Source of the DNA: a virus
DNA length: 33,901 nucleotides
Strand: one strand, 5' to 3'
IMG/VR virus record: IMGVR_UViG_3300017963_002942
Location: 1-33,901 of that record
The notes beneath the pieces were generated by a model. The model had not been told where the DNA came from. It saw only the letters and a program-made list of their open reading frames with translations, and ran no database searches. Positions 19,730 through 28,798 of the stretch are shown in pieces. Position 1 is the first letter of the stretch. Every line of letters begins with the position of its first letter. Both the position numbers and the translations under genes were made by a program.

Positions 19730-22700
19730 TGGCAAAAGCTTTTCGTAATTTTCCAGATCGTGTTATAATATCTGGTGGCAAGATTTCAGTAACTGGATCA
19801 AAAACTATAAAAGTTCAACCAGTCGGCTGTATGGATTCCCTAAAACAAAACTATATGCTGACACAAGAAGATATTATAGTTGATATATCAACAAATGGGT
19901 TAAATGGTTTAGATACTGGATCTGTGACTAATGATACTATTTATTATTTATATATAATAAAATCAAAAAAATATTTGAATGATCTTCCAGAAGGGTTTGT
20001 ATTTAGTCTCTCTAATATAGCACCTGGTTTTCCTCATGCCAGTAATATAGAAGACTATGATCTTTATAGGAAACTTGGTACATTCAAAGTGGACAGTTCT
20101 GGTAATATTGTAGAACAAGATCTCACTTTTGTTATAAAAGAAATAGTAGACACCTACGCTGATCTACCAGGCACACCAGATGATGTTAATGATATCTATT
20201 TAGTTCGTAACGGAAGTGGCGTATGGCTTATAAACAGAAAGCCCAGTGGCTTGTACAAATGGGATATAGGTTCGGCCAGTTGGGTTCACATGTCAGCGTT
20301 CCCTGAGCAACATAATGACGCCAATTTTGAATTATATAATAATAGTGATAATACAAAAAGAATCAAATTTTCTGGAGGATTAATAACCACTGGAAATATT
20401 AGAACTATAACGATGGCCGATAGAAACCTTGATCTAAATAATCCAATATTCAATACGGTTAATTATGATCTTTTATCTTCTGCACCAACTCATTCGGAAG
20501 GGTGCTTATTTTATGATGTAATTAATCATACATTCGTCGCTTATAATGATATCATAGATGTTGCCTTAAATATAGGGGAAGAAACCTGGATTAGAGTACT
20601 GAATAATAATGGTAGTATAATTCCTAATGGGACACCAGTTTATGTTGACGGTTCATCAGGAAGTCTACCAACTATATCACTGGCCAAAGCAGATCTGAAA
20701 AATACATCTATTCGTACTCTTGGATTGACTACTCATGATATTGGAATCGGGGAGGAAGGAATAGTCACAAATGTAGGTCTTATTCGAGATGTAGATACTT
20801 CTTCCTGGAATGAAGGTGATGTTTTATATTTATCAGCGACAGCCGAAGGTGAACTGGTTACAACTGAACCATTGACGCCTAACTATTCAATTATAATGGG
20901 GACGGTTATTGTTTCAAATGCAACAACTGGGAAAATTTTAACTCATGTGACAATAGGAACAAATAAAGAAACAGTTTTTAATTTTTTTAATGGTGCAACT
21001 TTAGAAACTGTTGATGTTGATGTATTGAGTTCTGGTGGAACAGTCACGCTTGAAATAGAACAACTGGGTGGTGGAAATATTACTTTCTTTTTTTCCGATG
21101 GATTTTATGTTTTAGGATCTACACCAGTGTCTGTTACTTTGACACCAGGAACAGACACCGATCCTCAAATTAATTATGTTTTTTTAGATCAAAGCGACAA
21201 AACATTGAAGTCAAATACCAGTGGGTGGCCCTCAACTGAACATGCTCCAATAGCGACGGTTTATTTAAGAAGTGCTTTAATAACTCAAACCGATGGTGCC
21301 TTAAAAGTTCATGTCTGGACGGATCACATAGCACAATCTAATGGACAAGGACACTTGTCTGATATTAATTTTTGGATAAGAAGTAAGCATGCTACCTGGA
21401 AAAGTGGTGCTCTTGGATCTACTTCTGTAACGGGGTCTGGGCCCTCAACTGTTTATTTTTCAAATGATACTGGTATCATTCTCCAGTTACATGATCACGA
21501 CTTTCCTTCTTTTTCAATGCCAACAGAACCTATCCATATAGTGAATGATTTTACTACACCATATAAACAAACAACGGATCTTGCTACTGAACTTACAGAC
21601 GCCAATGGAAACTCTATGTCTGGAAAATATTTTAGTTTTGTAATCTGGGGAGTAGTAAGCGAAAAAACTAAAGATTGTCATTTAATGTGCAACTTGCCAG
21701 AATCTTCCTGGAACAGTACAGAAGAAGCCTTAATTGACGCTAACTTTGATATCCCGTCTGAATTTATAGGTGTAGGTTTTCTAATTTCCCATATAGTTTT
21801 AAGACACCAGTCGGCTGGTGGTGGTACCTGGACTTTGCAACAAGAAAAAGATCTTAGAGGAACAATAATCGGAGTTGGTGGATCTGGTGGGCAAAGTTCT
21901 AATATATTGGCGAGCAATGTAATAACTGATATTACTAATTTTGATAACAATTTAAGTTCTGCAGATGATGATGTTCAAAAAGCCCTTGATACTTTAGATA
22001 ATATTTTAATAATAGAACAATCAGAGAAGGGTGCACCTAACGGAGTGGCTACTTTAGACGCTGGTTCAAAAATCCCATCAAGTCAATTACCAAGTACTGT
22101 AATGGAGTTCAAGGGAAATTGGGACGCCAGTACAAATACTCCTACTTTAGTAGACGGAACGGGAACAAATGGCGATACTTATAGAGCAAGTGCTCCAGGT
22201 ACACAAGATCTCGGCTCTGGATCTCAAACTTGGGCTATTGGTGACTGGGTTACATATAATGGATCAATCTGGCAAAAATCACCTGGAAGTGACGCTGTTC
22301 TTAGTGTCAATTCTAAAGTAGGGGTGGTAGTTTTAAATACTGGAGATATATCAGAAGTCACTGATAAAAATTATGTAACAGACGCAGAGAAATCCACAAT
22401 AGGAACTGATTCAGATGCTATTCATGATAATGTAGCAAGTGAAATAAGTGCTATAACTTCAAAAGGTACTCCAACTACTTCCGATTTATTATTGATTGAA
22501 GACGTAGCCGATTCTAATAATAAGAAAAAAATAAATATAGGAAGTTTACCGTCTGGAGTAAGTGGTGGGAATTATTTAGATGATGTTAAGGCCTTTTTTG
22601 GTACAGACCTTGACGCTTATATAGTATGGAATAGTTCAGCCAGTTATTTTGAGTTTAGATTCCCACAAACGGCTGGTCTTTGGTTATGGAATTTAGGAGA

Positions 22701-23613
22701 CGCTACCAGATGGTTTGGTACCGAAGATACATATAGTGAATTAAGTCATAATGCAAATAGACAAAGATGGACAGCCATAGAAACGATTTTTAATAATTTG
22801 AACAATGATGTAGATTTTAAAATAAATAAAAAAACTTCTGGAGTGGCCTTAACCTATGACGCTGGTGATGATAAGTTTACTATTGATAAGGCCACAAAAG
22901 GAATAACGGCTTTAGGTAATTATAGAAATGTAATGGAAAACCTATATGAATTTATTGCAGAAGACACTACATGGCGATTAAATTCAAGTTCAAATGCAAA
23001 TGTCGTTCTTAATGTAGAAGTTGACGGATTGTTTGGCTGTGTAGAGTTAGATTTAAAAACGGGAAGGGGTGCTAGTAATTATGCAGTGGTTACAAGGGAA
23101 ACAACTAATGATGGAGAAATAAAACTTGGACAAGGTTTTTATTTAACCGAATATATATTAAAAACTCCATCAGTTATGCCAGTGACGGCTACTGATGAGT
23201 TTACTATATTTGTAGGAATGAATGAAGTTGTAAATAATATCGGCGTTCAAGTCGGTGGTGGTACTCCTGATCCTGGTAATATTGATGATGGTGTATATTT
23301 TTGGACAAGTAATTCTTATACAAACTGGCAATGTGCGACTGTTAAAAATGGAGTAATGACAAATACAGATACTGGACTTTCTGCAAGTGCAAGTACAAAA
23401 TATGTTTTTAGAATAGAAGTTAATTCTGGAGCAACAGAAGTAAACTTTTATATTAATGACACACTAGAAGGCACACATACAACTAATATACCAGATGATG
23501 TCTATATAGGACACCAGATCCAGTTATATGCAAATACTGGTGTAGACACAAATCAAATTTTAATGTATTTTGATACTTGCTATGAGAGGTACGAGTTCAC
23601 TACTCAAAGATAA
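19729..23613 (+). CDS. large fibre protein, probable head or tail fibre with lectin-like tip
   Basis: This 1294-residue protein is built of segments. It has a structural N-terminus (about 1-250) and repeating beta-rich segments. VITDITNFDNNLSSADDDVQ (about 727-746) is a common phage fibre repeat. The block MEFKGNWDASTNTPTLVDGT and WAIGDWVTYNGSIWQKSPG, then LSVNSKVGVVVLNTGDIS (about 790-880), is a well-known fibre domain. A C-terminal beta-sandwich (about 1080-1294) resembles LamG/concanavalin-like sugar-binding folds. Such fibres bind the host surface or polysaccharide. The gene lies between capsid and connector genes instead of after the tape measure, so it may decorate the head. Confidence 0.7.
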   Translation: MAKAFRNFPDRVIISGGKISVTGSKTIKVQPVGCMDSLKQNYMLTQEDIIVDISTNGLNGLDTGSVTNDTIYYLYIIKSKKYLNDLPEGFVFSLSNIAPGFPHASNIEDYDLYRKLGTFKVDSSGNIVEQDLTFVIKEIVDTYADLPGTPDDVNDIYLVRNGSGVWLINRKPSGLYKWDIGSASWVHMSAFPEQHNDANFELYNNSDNTKRIKFSGGLITTGNIRTITMADRNLDLNNPIFNTVNYDLLSSAPTHSEGCLFYDVINHTFVAYNDIIDVALNIGEETWIRVLNNNGSIIPNGTPVYVDGSSGSLPTISLAKADLKNTSIRTLGLTTHDIGIGEEGIVTNVGLIRDVDTSSWNEGDVLYLSATAEGELVTTEPLTPNYSIIMGTVIVSNATTGKILTHVTIGTNKETVFNFFNGATLETVDVDVLSSGGTVTLEIEQLGGGNITFFFSDGFYVLGSTPVSVTLTPGTDTDPQINYVFLDQSDKTLKSNTSGWPSTEHAPIATVYLRSALITQTDGALKVHVWTDHIAQSNGQGHLSDINFWIRSKHATWKSGALGSTSVTGSGPSTVYFSNDTGIILQLHDHDFPSFSMPTEPIHIVNDFTTPYKQTTDLATELTDANGNSMSGKYFSFVIWGVVSEKTKDCHLMCNLPESSWNSTEEALIDANFDIPSEFIGVGFLISHIVLRHQSAGGGTWTLQQEKDLRGTIIGVGGSGGQSSNILASNVITDITNFDNNLSSADDDVQKALDTLDNILIIEQSEKGAPNGVATLDAGSKIPSSQLPSTVMEFKGNWDASTNTPTLVDGTGTNGDTYRASAPGTQDLGSGSQTWAIGDWVTYNGSIWQKSPGSDAVLSVNSKVGVVVLNTGDISEVTDKNYVTDAEKSTIGTDSDAIHDNVASEISAITSKGTPTTSDLLLIEDVADSNNKKKINIGSLPSGVSGGNYLDDVKAFFGTDLDAYIVWNSSASYFEFRFPQTAGLWLWNLGDATRWFGTEDTYSELSHNANRQRWTAIETIFNNLNNDVDFKINKKTSGVALTYDAGDDKFTIDKATKGITALGNYRNVMENLYEFIAEDTTWRLNSSSNANVVLNVEVDGLFGCVELDLKTGRGASNYAVVTRETTNDGEIKLGQGFYLTEYILKTPSVMPVTATDEFTIFVGMNEVVNNIGVQVGGGTPDPGNIDDGVYFWTSNSYTNWQCATVKNGVMTNTDTGLSASASTKYVFRIEVNSGATEVNFYINDTLEGTHTTNIPDDVYIGHQIQLYANTGVDTNQILMYFDTCYERYEFTTQR

Positions 23614-23630
23614 AAGGAAGGAATAAGATA

Positions 23631-24527
23631 ATGAAACAACAGATATTAAAAGATATAGGTGGATCTCTTATATTAAAATACTATATTAATGGGATTCAAC
23701 GAGTACCCAGTTCTGCAAAAATAACTTTATATAATAATCTCGGATCAGTAATTCAAGAGCAAGTTGCTGTTACCAGTATAGATCCTTTAAGTGGAACGAT
23801 GAGTTTCACAGTTACTCCCGAAAAATCGGCCGATCTTGGTGAAAACTATAAAGCCGTATGGGAGTTTGTATATAATGGTGAAACTCTTTACGAACAGCAA
23901 CTGTACGAGGTTGTTTTACAGATTTTGACTAATCCTATTAAGGATATAGATATAATCAACAGAGCACCTTATTTGAAAGATTTATACTATTCTGTTATAG
24001 GTCTGGCCAGTAGTGGATCAACTACAACTATTGTCTATGATTCATTCACAGAAGAAACGGGCTACTGGGATAATTCAATAGTAGAGATAACGGACGGAAC
24101 AAACGAAGGTGCAATTCGTCGGTGTATAGATTACCAGGAAGACACTAAAACAATGACTTTAGATACGGCCTATCCAATAGATATTGATTCAACTTCTCGA
24201 TTCAAGGTAACAAAATCATTCGATAAAGAATCGAGTGAAGCGTTCGATATGGTTCTTGATGATCTTCGGTTAAAAGGGATCAGATCTAACCTGGTTATTT
24301 CAAACGAGCAGATCAGAGAACTTGTTTTAATAAAAACTTTATATTTAATATGTTTTAATTTGTCAAAAGATCCAGTTGATATATGGTTTGAACGGGCTAA
24401 CAAATTCGAAAATAATTATGATAATAAATTTCAAAATATTACATTCGATTATGATAAAAACGAAGATGGAAAAATCGAAGATGATGAAAAAAGTCAACAA
24501 GTAACACAAACGAAGGCTGTAAGATGA
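23631..24527 (+). CDS. putative connector or head-tail joining protein with EF-hand-like loop
   Basis: This 298-residue protein begins with a beta-rich Ig-like part (about 1-100, ILKYYINGIQRVPSSAKITL), then a mixed part, then a helical block EAFDMVLDDLRLKGIRSNLV, then NEQIRELVLIKTLYLICFNL. The helical block resembles head-tail connectors of the gp6-like type. Near the C-terminus, DKNEDGKIEDDE (275-286) is a canonical EF-hand/dockerin calcium-loop pattern. It sits right before tail-terminator-like and tail-tube genes, which supports a connector role. It ends with an ATGA overlap. Confidence 0.45.
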   Translation: MKQQILKDIGGSLILKYYINGIQRVPSSAKITLYNNLGSVIQEQVAVTSIDPLSGTMSFTVTPEKSADLGENYKAVWEFVYNGETLYEQQLYEVVLQILTNPIKDIDIINRAPYLKDLYYSVIGLASSGSTTTIVYDSFTEETGYWDNSIVEITDGTNEGAIRRCIDYQEDTKTMTLDTAYPIDIDSTSRFKVTKSFDKESSEAFDMVLDDLRLKGIRSNLVISNEQIRELVLIKTLYLICFNLSKDPVDIWFERANKFENNYDNKFQNITFDYDKNEDGKIEDDEKSQQVTQTKAVR

Positions 24528-24958
24528 TAAAAGATATTTATGATTCAATAAGGATAATTCTAAAAAAAACTGGTCTGCGAGAAAGTAAGGTTTATTTTGA
24601 TCTTGACAATGTACCAGATTCATTGACAGATAAATCTTTTATTATTTCTGAAATGGTGCCAGTTTCTGGAGATTATTCAGATCCAGATAATAAAGATGGC
24701 TTTCAAGGTTCTATTATAAATGTAAAATCAGCCATGAAAATTTTTATCTCGAAAAATATATCTATGAACAATGTGGGTGATGATTTGAGATATATAAGTG
24801 CAATGGTTGAAACTATAATTAAGAAAATGATATCAATAGAAGTCGGGACTACTCTTGACAATGTGCGTTTTGTGGGTAGTAATAGTTTTCAAAACGGGGT
24901 AGTTCTGGTGACTGAAATTGACTTTGATATTAATTATAGAATAAATAATCTAATTTAA
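24524..24958 (+). CDS. putative tail terminator / head-tail joining protein
   Basis: This 144-residue alpha/beta protein is located just before the tail tube gene, the normal place of the tail terminator (lambda gpU-like). Its order of elements, helix (MIKDIYDSIRIILKKTGL), strands (KSFIISEMVPVSGDY, INVKSAMKIFIS), helix (RYISAMVETIIKKMI) and closing strand (VLVTEIDFDINYRI), agrees with that fold. Identification is by context and fold pattern. No diagnostic motif is known. Confidence 0.5.
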   Translation: MIKDIYDSIRIILKKTGLRESKVYFDLDNVPDSLTDKSFIISEMVPVSGDYSDPDNKDGFQGSIINVKSAMKIFISKNISMNNVGDDLRYISAMVETIIKKMISIEVGTTLDNVRFVGSNSFQNGVVLVTEIDFDINYRINNLI

Positions 24959-24972
24959 TTAAGGAGGAATCT

Positions 24973-25773
24973 ATGTTTTATGAAAATAAACAAGATCCAA
25001 AATTAGCCGAAGATATCGTTTCAAAGTCAACAGACGCCTATATAATGGTTAATGAAACACCAGATGACGATTCGGCTGTTCTTGATCTAACGGTGCCAAC
25101 AGCGTCGGTTTTCACTCCACCAACTTCACCAGTCTGGACTATTGACGCTTTAATTGGTCAATTAGTTGTAATTGAAGATGATAATGGTCATGCGTCCGAG
25201 TTTGTCATAACAGACAATACGGCAACTTCATTCACAGTCGACCTGGAAAGTGATCTTAATGGAAATGATAAATCAGCAAATTATACTGATACTAGTACTT
25301 ATAATTTCAAATTATGGGGTGCCGAAAAATTTCTGGGCTATACTGATGAATCAAGTTTTAATGATGAGGACGAAAACAAGTCTTTCAAAGTCGATGTACC
25401 CAGAAAAATGGTTCGAGAAGATCTTCTGGAGAATACTGTTACTCTTGAAACTATTGTAAGATCAGTAGGAAAAGATACTCAAAAAGTTGTTTATAATCTT
25501 GATGACAGTGACAGTTCAACAACTCACGAGGTTTTGAACAAGGCGTCCAATCCTACAAGTAGGCCTTTTTATTATCTTATTTTAAGAAATAAAAATGTTA
25601 ATAATAAAGTTCAAGAATTGAGATTATTCTGGTCACAGTTCAAGCCTAACGGTGCTCGTAGTCTGGGTGGTGGAGATGACTATGAAAATATACCGGCCAT
25701 AGTCACAGTTAACTCCGATGGGTTAAGAGATGATACCATAGGTGACAAATATAATGTGAGGATCGAAAAATAG
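24973..25773 (+). CDS. major tail tube protein
   Basis: This 266-residue, acidic, beta-rich protein follows the putative tail terminator and precedes the tail chaperones, the standard position for the tube protein of long non-contractile tails. It has alternating strands, for example SEFVITDNTATSFTVDLESD and HEVLNKASNPTSRPFYYLIL, and ends with a short basic tail. AAGGAGGAATCT before the ATG is one of the strongest SDs in the window, fitting a highly expressed structural gene. No sheath gene follows, so the tail is non-contractile. Confidence 0.6.
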   Translation: MFYENKQDPKLAEDIVSKSTDAYIMVNETPDDDSAVLDLTVPTASVFTPPTSPVWTIDALIGQLVVIEDDNGHASEFVITDNTATSFTVDLESDLNGNDKSANYTDTSTYNFKLWGAEKFLGYTDESSFNDEDENKSFKVDVPRKMVREDLLENTVTLETIVRSVGKDTQKVVYNLDDSDSSTTHEVLNKASNPTSRPFYYLILRNKNVNNKVQELRLFWSQFKPNGARSLGGGDDYENIPAIVTVNSDGLRDDTIGDKYNVRIEK

Positions 25774-25774
25774 T

Positions 25775-26302
25775 ATGAGTGGAATCAAAATTGACTATTT
25801 TGATATGGCTCTACCTGAGTGGGGTGTGATCAAATCACACCCTATTCACGTTCCGTTAACAGATGAAAAATCTTTTCTATTTGAAATCCCGTCGGTAGAT
25901 AAATATTTTCAATTTGAATCCAGATATACGAAATTTATTGCTAAATATATGATCCACTTTTCTGGAGTGACTTTTGTAGAATATCAAGAATTTAAAAATT
26001 TCAAGTTCAAAAAAGAACTTGTTAGTAAAATGCACAAGTTATGGCAAATTAAAAAAGCAAAAAAAGACTTTTTAAAAATAATAAAAAAATATTTTATAGC
26101 ACAAGGCTTTAATATTAAAGACACTATGAAAGAAGTCAACCCAATTCAATTATCATTATTATTTATAGTTATTCATAAGTGTATAGAAACCGTAAAAAAA
26201 AAGTTCCTACACACAATCGAGGAACTGGATCCAACAGCGATATCGGGTCTCTTTTCTACTTCTTTGAAAGGGAGTTCAACAAAACCAGAACCGAGGTATT
26301 AA
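25775..26302 (+). CDS. tail assembly chaperone, short form (lambda gpG-like)
   Basis: This 175-residue protein is read in frame to TAA at 26300-26302. It is helical and basic in the second half (LVSKMHKLWQIKKAKKDFLK). Its place between tail tube and tape measure, and the overlapping -1 frame at its end, match the G/GT chaperone pair that coats the tape measure during tail assembly. A 9-bp inverted repeat lies in codons 16-23. The frameshift site at 26197-26203 creates the longer form. Confidence 0.75.
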   Translation: MSGIKIDYFDMALPEWGVIKSHPIHVPLTDEKSFLFEIPSVDKYFQFESRYTKFIAKYMIHFSGVTFVEYQEFKNFKFKKELVSKMHKLWQIKKAKKDFLKIIKKYFIAQGFNIKDTMKEVNPIQLSLLFIVIHKCIETVKKKFLHTIEELDPTAISGLFSTSLKGSSTKPEPRY

Positions 26303-26397
26303 AAATGCCTATTAACTACGCTTATATGTTAATTAATTATTATAATAAAGAAATAAAAGATATTGAAAAAGCCAAAAAATTCAAAGGAAAAAAATAA
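25775..26397 (+). CDS. tail assembly chaperone, frameshifted long form (GT-like)
   Basis: A -1 shift at A AAA AAG (26197-26203) joins the first 143 codons of the short form to a 64-residue tail starting VPTHNRGTGSNSDIGSLFYF and ending at 26397, giving a 207-residue product. The second part is the T-like domain expected to recruit tail tube subunits. The extension has no good RBS of its own, its stop forms TAATG with the tape measure gene, and a pairing element follows the slip site. Confidence 0.75.
25822..25842 (+). repeat. perfect 9-bp inverted repeat within the tail chaperone gene
   Basis: GGGTGTGAT (25822-25830), CAA, ATCACACCC (25834-25842) form a perfect inverted repeat in the coding sequence, 47 bases after the start codon. 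As RNA it is a tight hairpin. As DNA it resembles a dimeric-regulator site (TGTGA with a 5-base gap and TCACA, one base shorter than the CRP site). Confidence 0.5.
26197..26225 (+). promoter_or_regulatory. programmed -1 frameshift site with hairpin
   Basis: The slippery heptamer A AAA AAG is in the correct phase (codons AAA AAG end at 26203) within a run of nine A. GTTCCT (26203-26208) pairs with AGGAAC (26220-26225), a 6-bp stem with an 11-base loop starting at the last base of the slip site. This is the same heptamer class as in E. coli dnaX. The stem is close to the slip site, so the stimulator may be different or partial. Confidence 0.75.
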
Positions 26398-28796
26398 TGG
26401 CAAAAACTGTTGAAGAGTTAGTAATCGAAATGTCACTTAATAATAAACAAGTCTTAAAGTCGATGGATAAATTTAATAAAAAACTAAAAAAGAATGATAA
26501 TGCTGTTAAGAAATCGGCAAAAAAACGAGAAGGCTTTTTAAAGAAAATGAAAAAGAACTGGTTAGGGCTTACAGCCAGTATAGGAACAGTGGCGTTCGGT
26601 CTTAAAAAAATGTTTGACGCTACGAGAAGACAAGAAAAAGCCGAACAGCAACTTAACGCTGTTATAAAATCAACTGGTGGCGTGGCTGGATTGACAGCCG
26701 AGGAAATAAAGAACATGGCCAGTTCTTTACAAGCCGTAACAACTTTCGGAGATGAAGCAATAATAGAAGGTCAAAATATATTGTTGACATTTAAGAAAAT
26801 CGGGGAAGATGTTTTTCCGAGGGCTACGGAATCTATGTTAGATGTTGCTACGGCTATGGGTCAAGATATGAAAACCACAGCCGTCCAACTTGGTAAAGCA
26901 TTAAATGATCCTATTGAAGGGCTGACGGCTTTAAGGCGTGTTGGTATAACTTTTAGTGCTGAACAAGAAAATACTATTAGAACGATGGCTAAAACAAACC
27001 AGGTAGCCGACGCACAGAAAATAATTTTAGAAGAACTTGAAAGTCAATTCGGAGGGTCAGCAAAAGCCGTCGCTGATGGTCTGGGTGCCTGGACGAGATT
27101 CGGTAATATTATCGGTGATTTAGTTGAAAGGGTTGGTGCATTCGTTTTTAAGGGGATCTCACCATTAATAGATGGTATAATTAGTTTGACAATGACTGAA
27201 ACTGAATTGACGAAAAAGAACTTTGATTTAGGAAAAAGCCAGTTAAAACAAGCCAGGAATACTTCTAGTCTAGTTGCTGAATATAAAGATCTGGAAGGGA
27301 AAACTAAAAGAACAAAAGAAGAAAATGAAAGGTTTCGAGTAGTCGCTGATAAGATATCGAAACTATTACCAGACGCTGTTACTGGTGTTGACAAATTGAC
27401 TGGTGCTTACATAATAAATTCAGAACAAGCCGAAAATTCAGCCAGAGCAAACGAAAAATATGCCGAATTATTAGTCAAAACAGAAGTTACAAATGCCATA
27501 AGTAATATAAACGATCTCAATAAGGCCAATAAAAATTTAGAAGAAAAAGTAAAAAAACTAGCACCTGCATTAAATAAGTTAACAGAAGAATATATTAGAC
27601 TGGGACCCGAACAAGCAAAAAGTAACGCCATTAATACACAATATACTTCTGGGGTGAAATCAACAGCCGACAGATTAAATGATGTTAAAGCCCAGATCAC
27701 TGATTATACAAAAAGTATAAAAGAAAATGATTCAGCAATTCAAAGAAATAGAGGAATTTTAGAGGAAGGTAGAAAACTAAATGTCGATCTTGGAGAAGAT
27801 ATGAATAAGCAGATCGACTTACAAATAAAACTTACTAAAGAACGAGAAAAAGCAACAAAAAGAGCAGTAGAGTTGGCTGAAAAACAAAAAGCAAGTACAG
27901 AAGAAATTAATAAAATAATAGAAAATAATAAAAACTTATGGAGTGAATACTATACTTTTATCAATGATGAGAGATCCCTGGATCTATTAAATGAAAAAGA
28001 ATCTTATGAACAATCTCAACAAGCATTAAAAGATTTATTAAAAGCCAATTTAATAACAAGAGAAGAATATAACAATAATATGGAACTATTACAGTTTCAA
28101 CATGATCTCAATTTAATAGAAATGGAAAAATCAAAAAGAGGTAAAATAGATGAGTTAAATAAGTTAGCCAGGGCTAAATATAAAACAGATTACACTCTAC
28201 TGGAAAAAGATCAAAGGGAACATATAAATAATCAACTGGCCGAAGAAGAAAGGGCTACGGCTCAACGGAAAGAGTTCGCACAGCAATATCAAACAGCAAT
28301 GGGAACAGCCATAGGAAACGTGACTTCGGCCTATGCCGATGGTATAACAGAAATGATCTTTTCTGGTGAAACATGGCGTAAAAGTTTTGTTGATTTTGTT
28401 TCAGATATGTTACTGGCTCTTTCTAAACTGATAGTAAAAATGTTAATAGTTAAAGGGATCCAGATGGCCCTCGGTGGTGTTGGCTTATTTCCTGGCTTTG
28501 CAAAAGGAACAGATTCTGCTCCTGGTGGTCTGGCCGTAGTGGGGGAGAAGGGTCCAGAACTGGTTAATTTACCAAAGGGATCACAAGTTATTCCTAATCA
28601 TAGAATAAGTAATATGAGTTCTTTCGCTACTCTACCTCACTATGCTAACGGAATAGGTGGTGATGAGATAACAAACAATGAAGGAAATTCTGTTGTTATT
28701 GAAAACCTATCTATTGATACTCCCGACGCCAATGACTTCATAGATCAATTATCGGATCTATCAGACAATGTAAATTCAAGGATCTTTAGGAGATAA
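26397..28796 (+). CDS. tape measure protein
   Basis: This 799-residue protein starts VEELVIEMSLNNKQVLKSMD and has a basic coiled coil, then GTVAFGLKKMFDATRRQEKA, a region typical of tape measures (ALNDPIEGLTALRRVGITFS), long charged coiled coils (about 300-640), hydrophobic stretches (KLIVKMLIVKGIQMALGGVG), and the common ending FAKGTDSAPGGLAVVGEKGP followed by ELVNLPKGSQVIPN. By the usual 0.15 nm per residue, the tail should be near 120 nm. It sets tail length and is ejected at infection. TAATG couples it to the chaperone frame. No lytic domain is visible. Confidence 0.9.
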   Translation: MAKTVEELVIEMSLNNKQVLKSMDKFNKKLKKNDNAVKKSAKKREGFLKKMKKNWLGLTASIGTVAFGLKKMFDATRRQEKAEQQLNAVIKSTGGVAGLTAEEIKNMASSLQAVTTFGDEAIIEGQNILLTFKKIGEDVFPRATESMLDVATAMGQDMKTTAVQLGKALNDPIEGLTALRRVGITFSAEQENTIRTMAKTNQVADAQKIILEELESQFGGSAKAVADGLGAWTRFGNIIGDLVERVGAFVFKGISPLIDGIISLTMTETELTKKNFDLGKSQLKQARNTSSLVAEYKDLEGKTKRTKEENERFRVVADKISKLLPDAVTGVDKLTGAYIINSEQAENSARANEKYAELLVKTEVTNAISNINDLNKANKNLEEKVKKLAPALNKLTEEYIRLGPEQAKSNAINTQYTSGVKSTADRLNDVKAQITDYTKSIKENDSAIQRNRGILEEGRKLNVDLGEDMNKQIDLQIKLTKEREKATKRAVELAEKQKASTEEINKIIENNKNLWSEYYTFINDERSLDLLNEKESYEQSQQALKDLLKANLITREEYNNNMELLQFQHDLNLIEMEKSKRGKIDELNKLARAKYKTDYTLLEKDQREHINNQLAEEERATAQRKEFAQQYQTAMGTAIGNVTSAYADGITEMIFSGETWRKSFVDFVSDMLLALSKLIVKMLIVKGIQMALGGVGLFPGFAKGTDSAPGGLAVVGEKGPELVNLPKGSQVIPNHRISNMSSFATLPHYANGIGGDEITNNEGNSVVIENLSIDTPDANDFIDQLSDLSDNVNSRIFRR

Positions 28797-28798
28797 AA

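Noticed and set aside
26381-27700. Several minus-strand open frames under the tape measure gene
   Set aside because: They mirror the coding bias of the tape measure, have no promoters or RBS and no domain signature.
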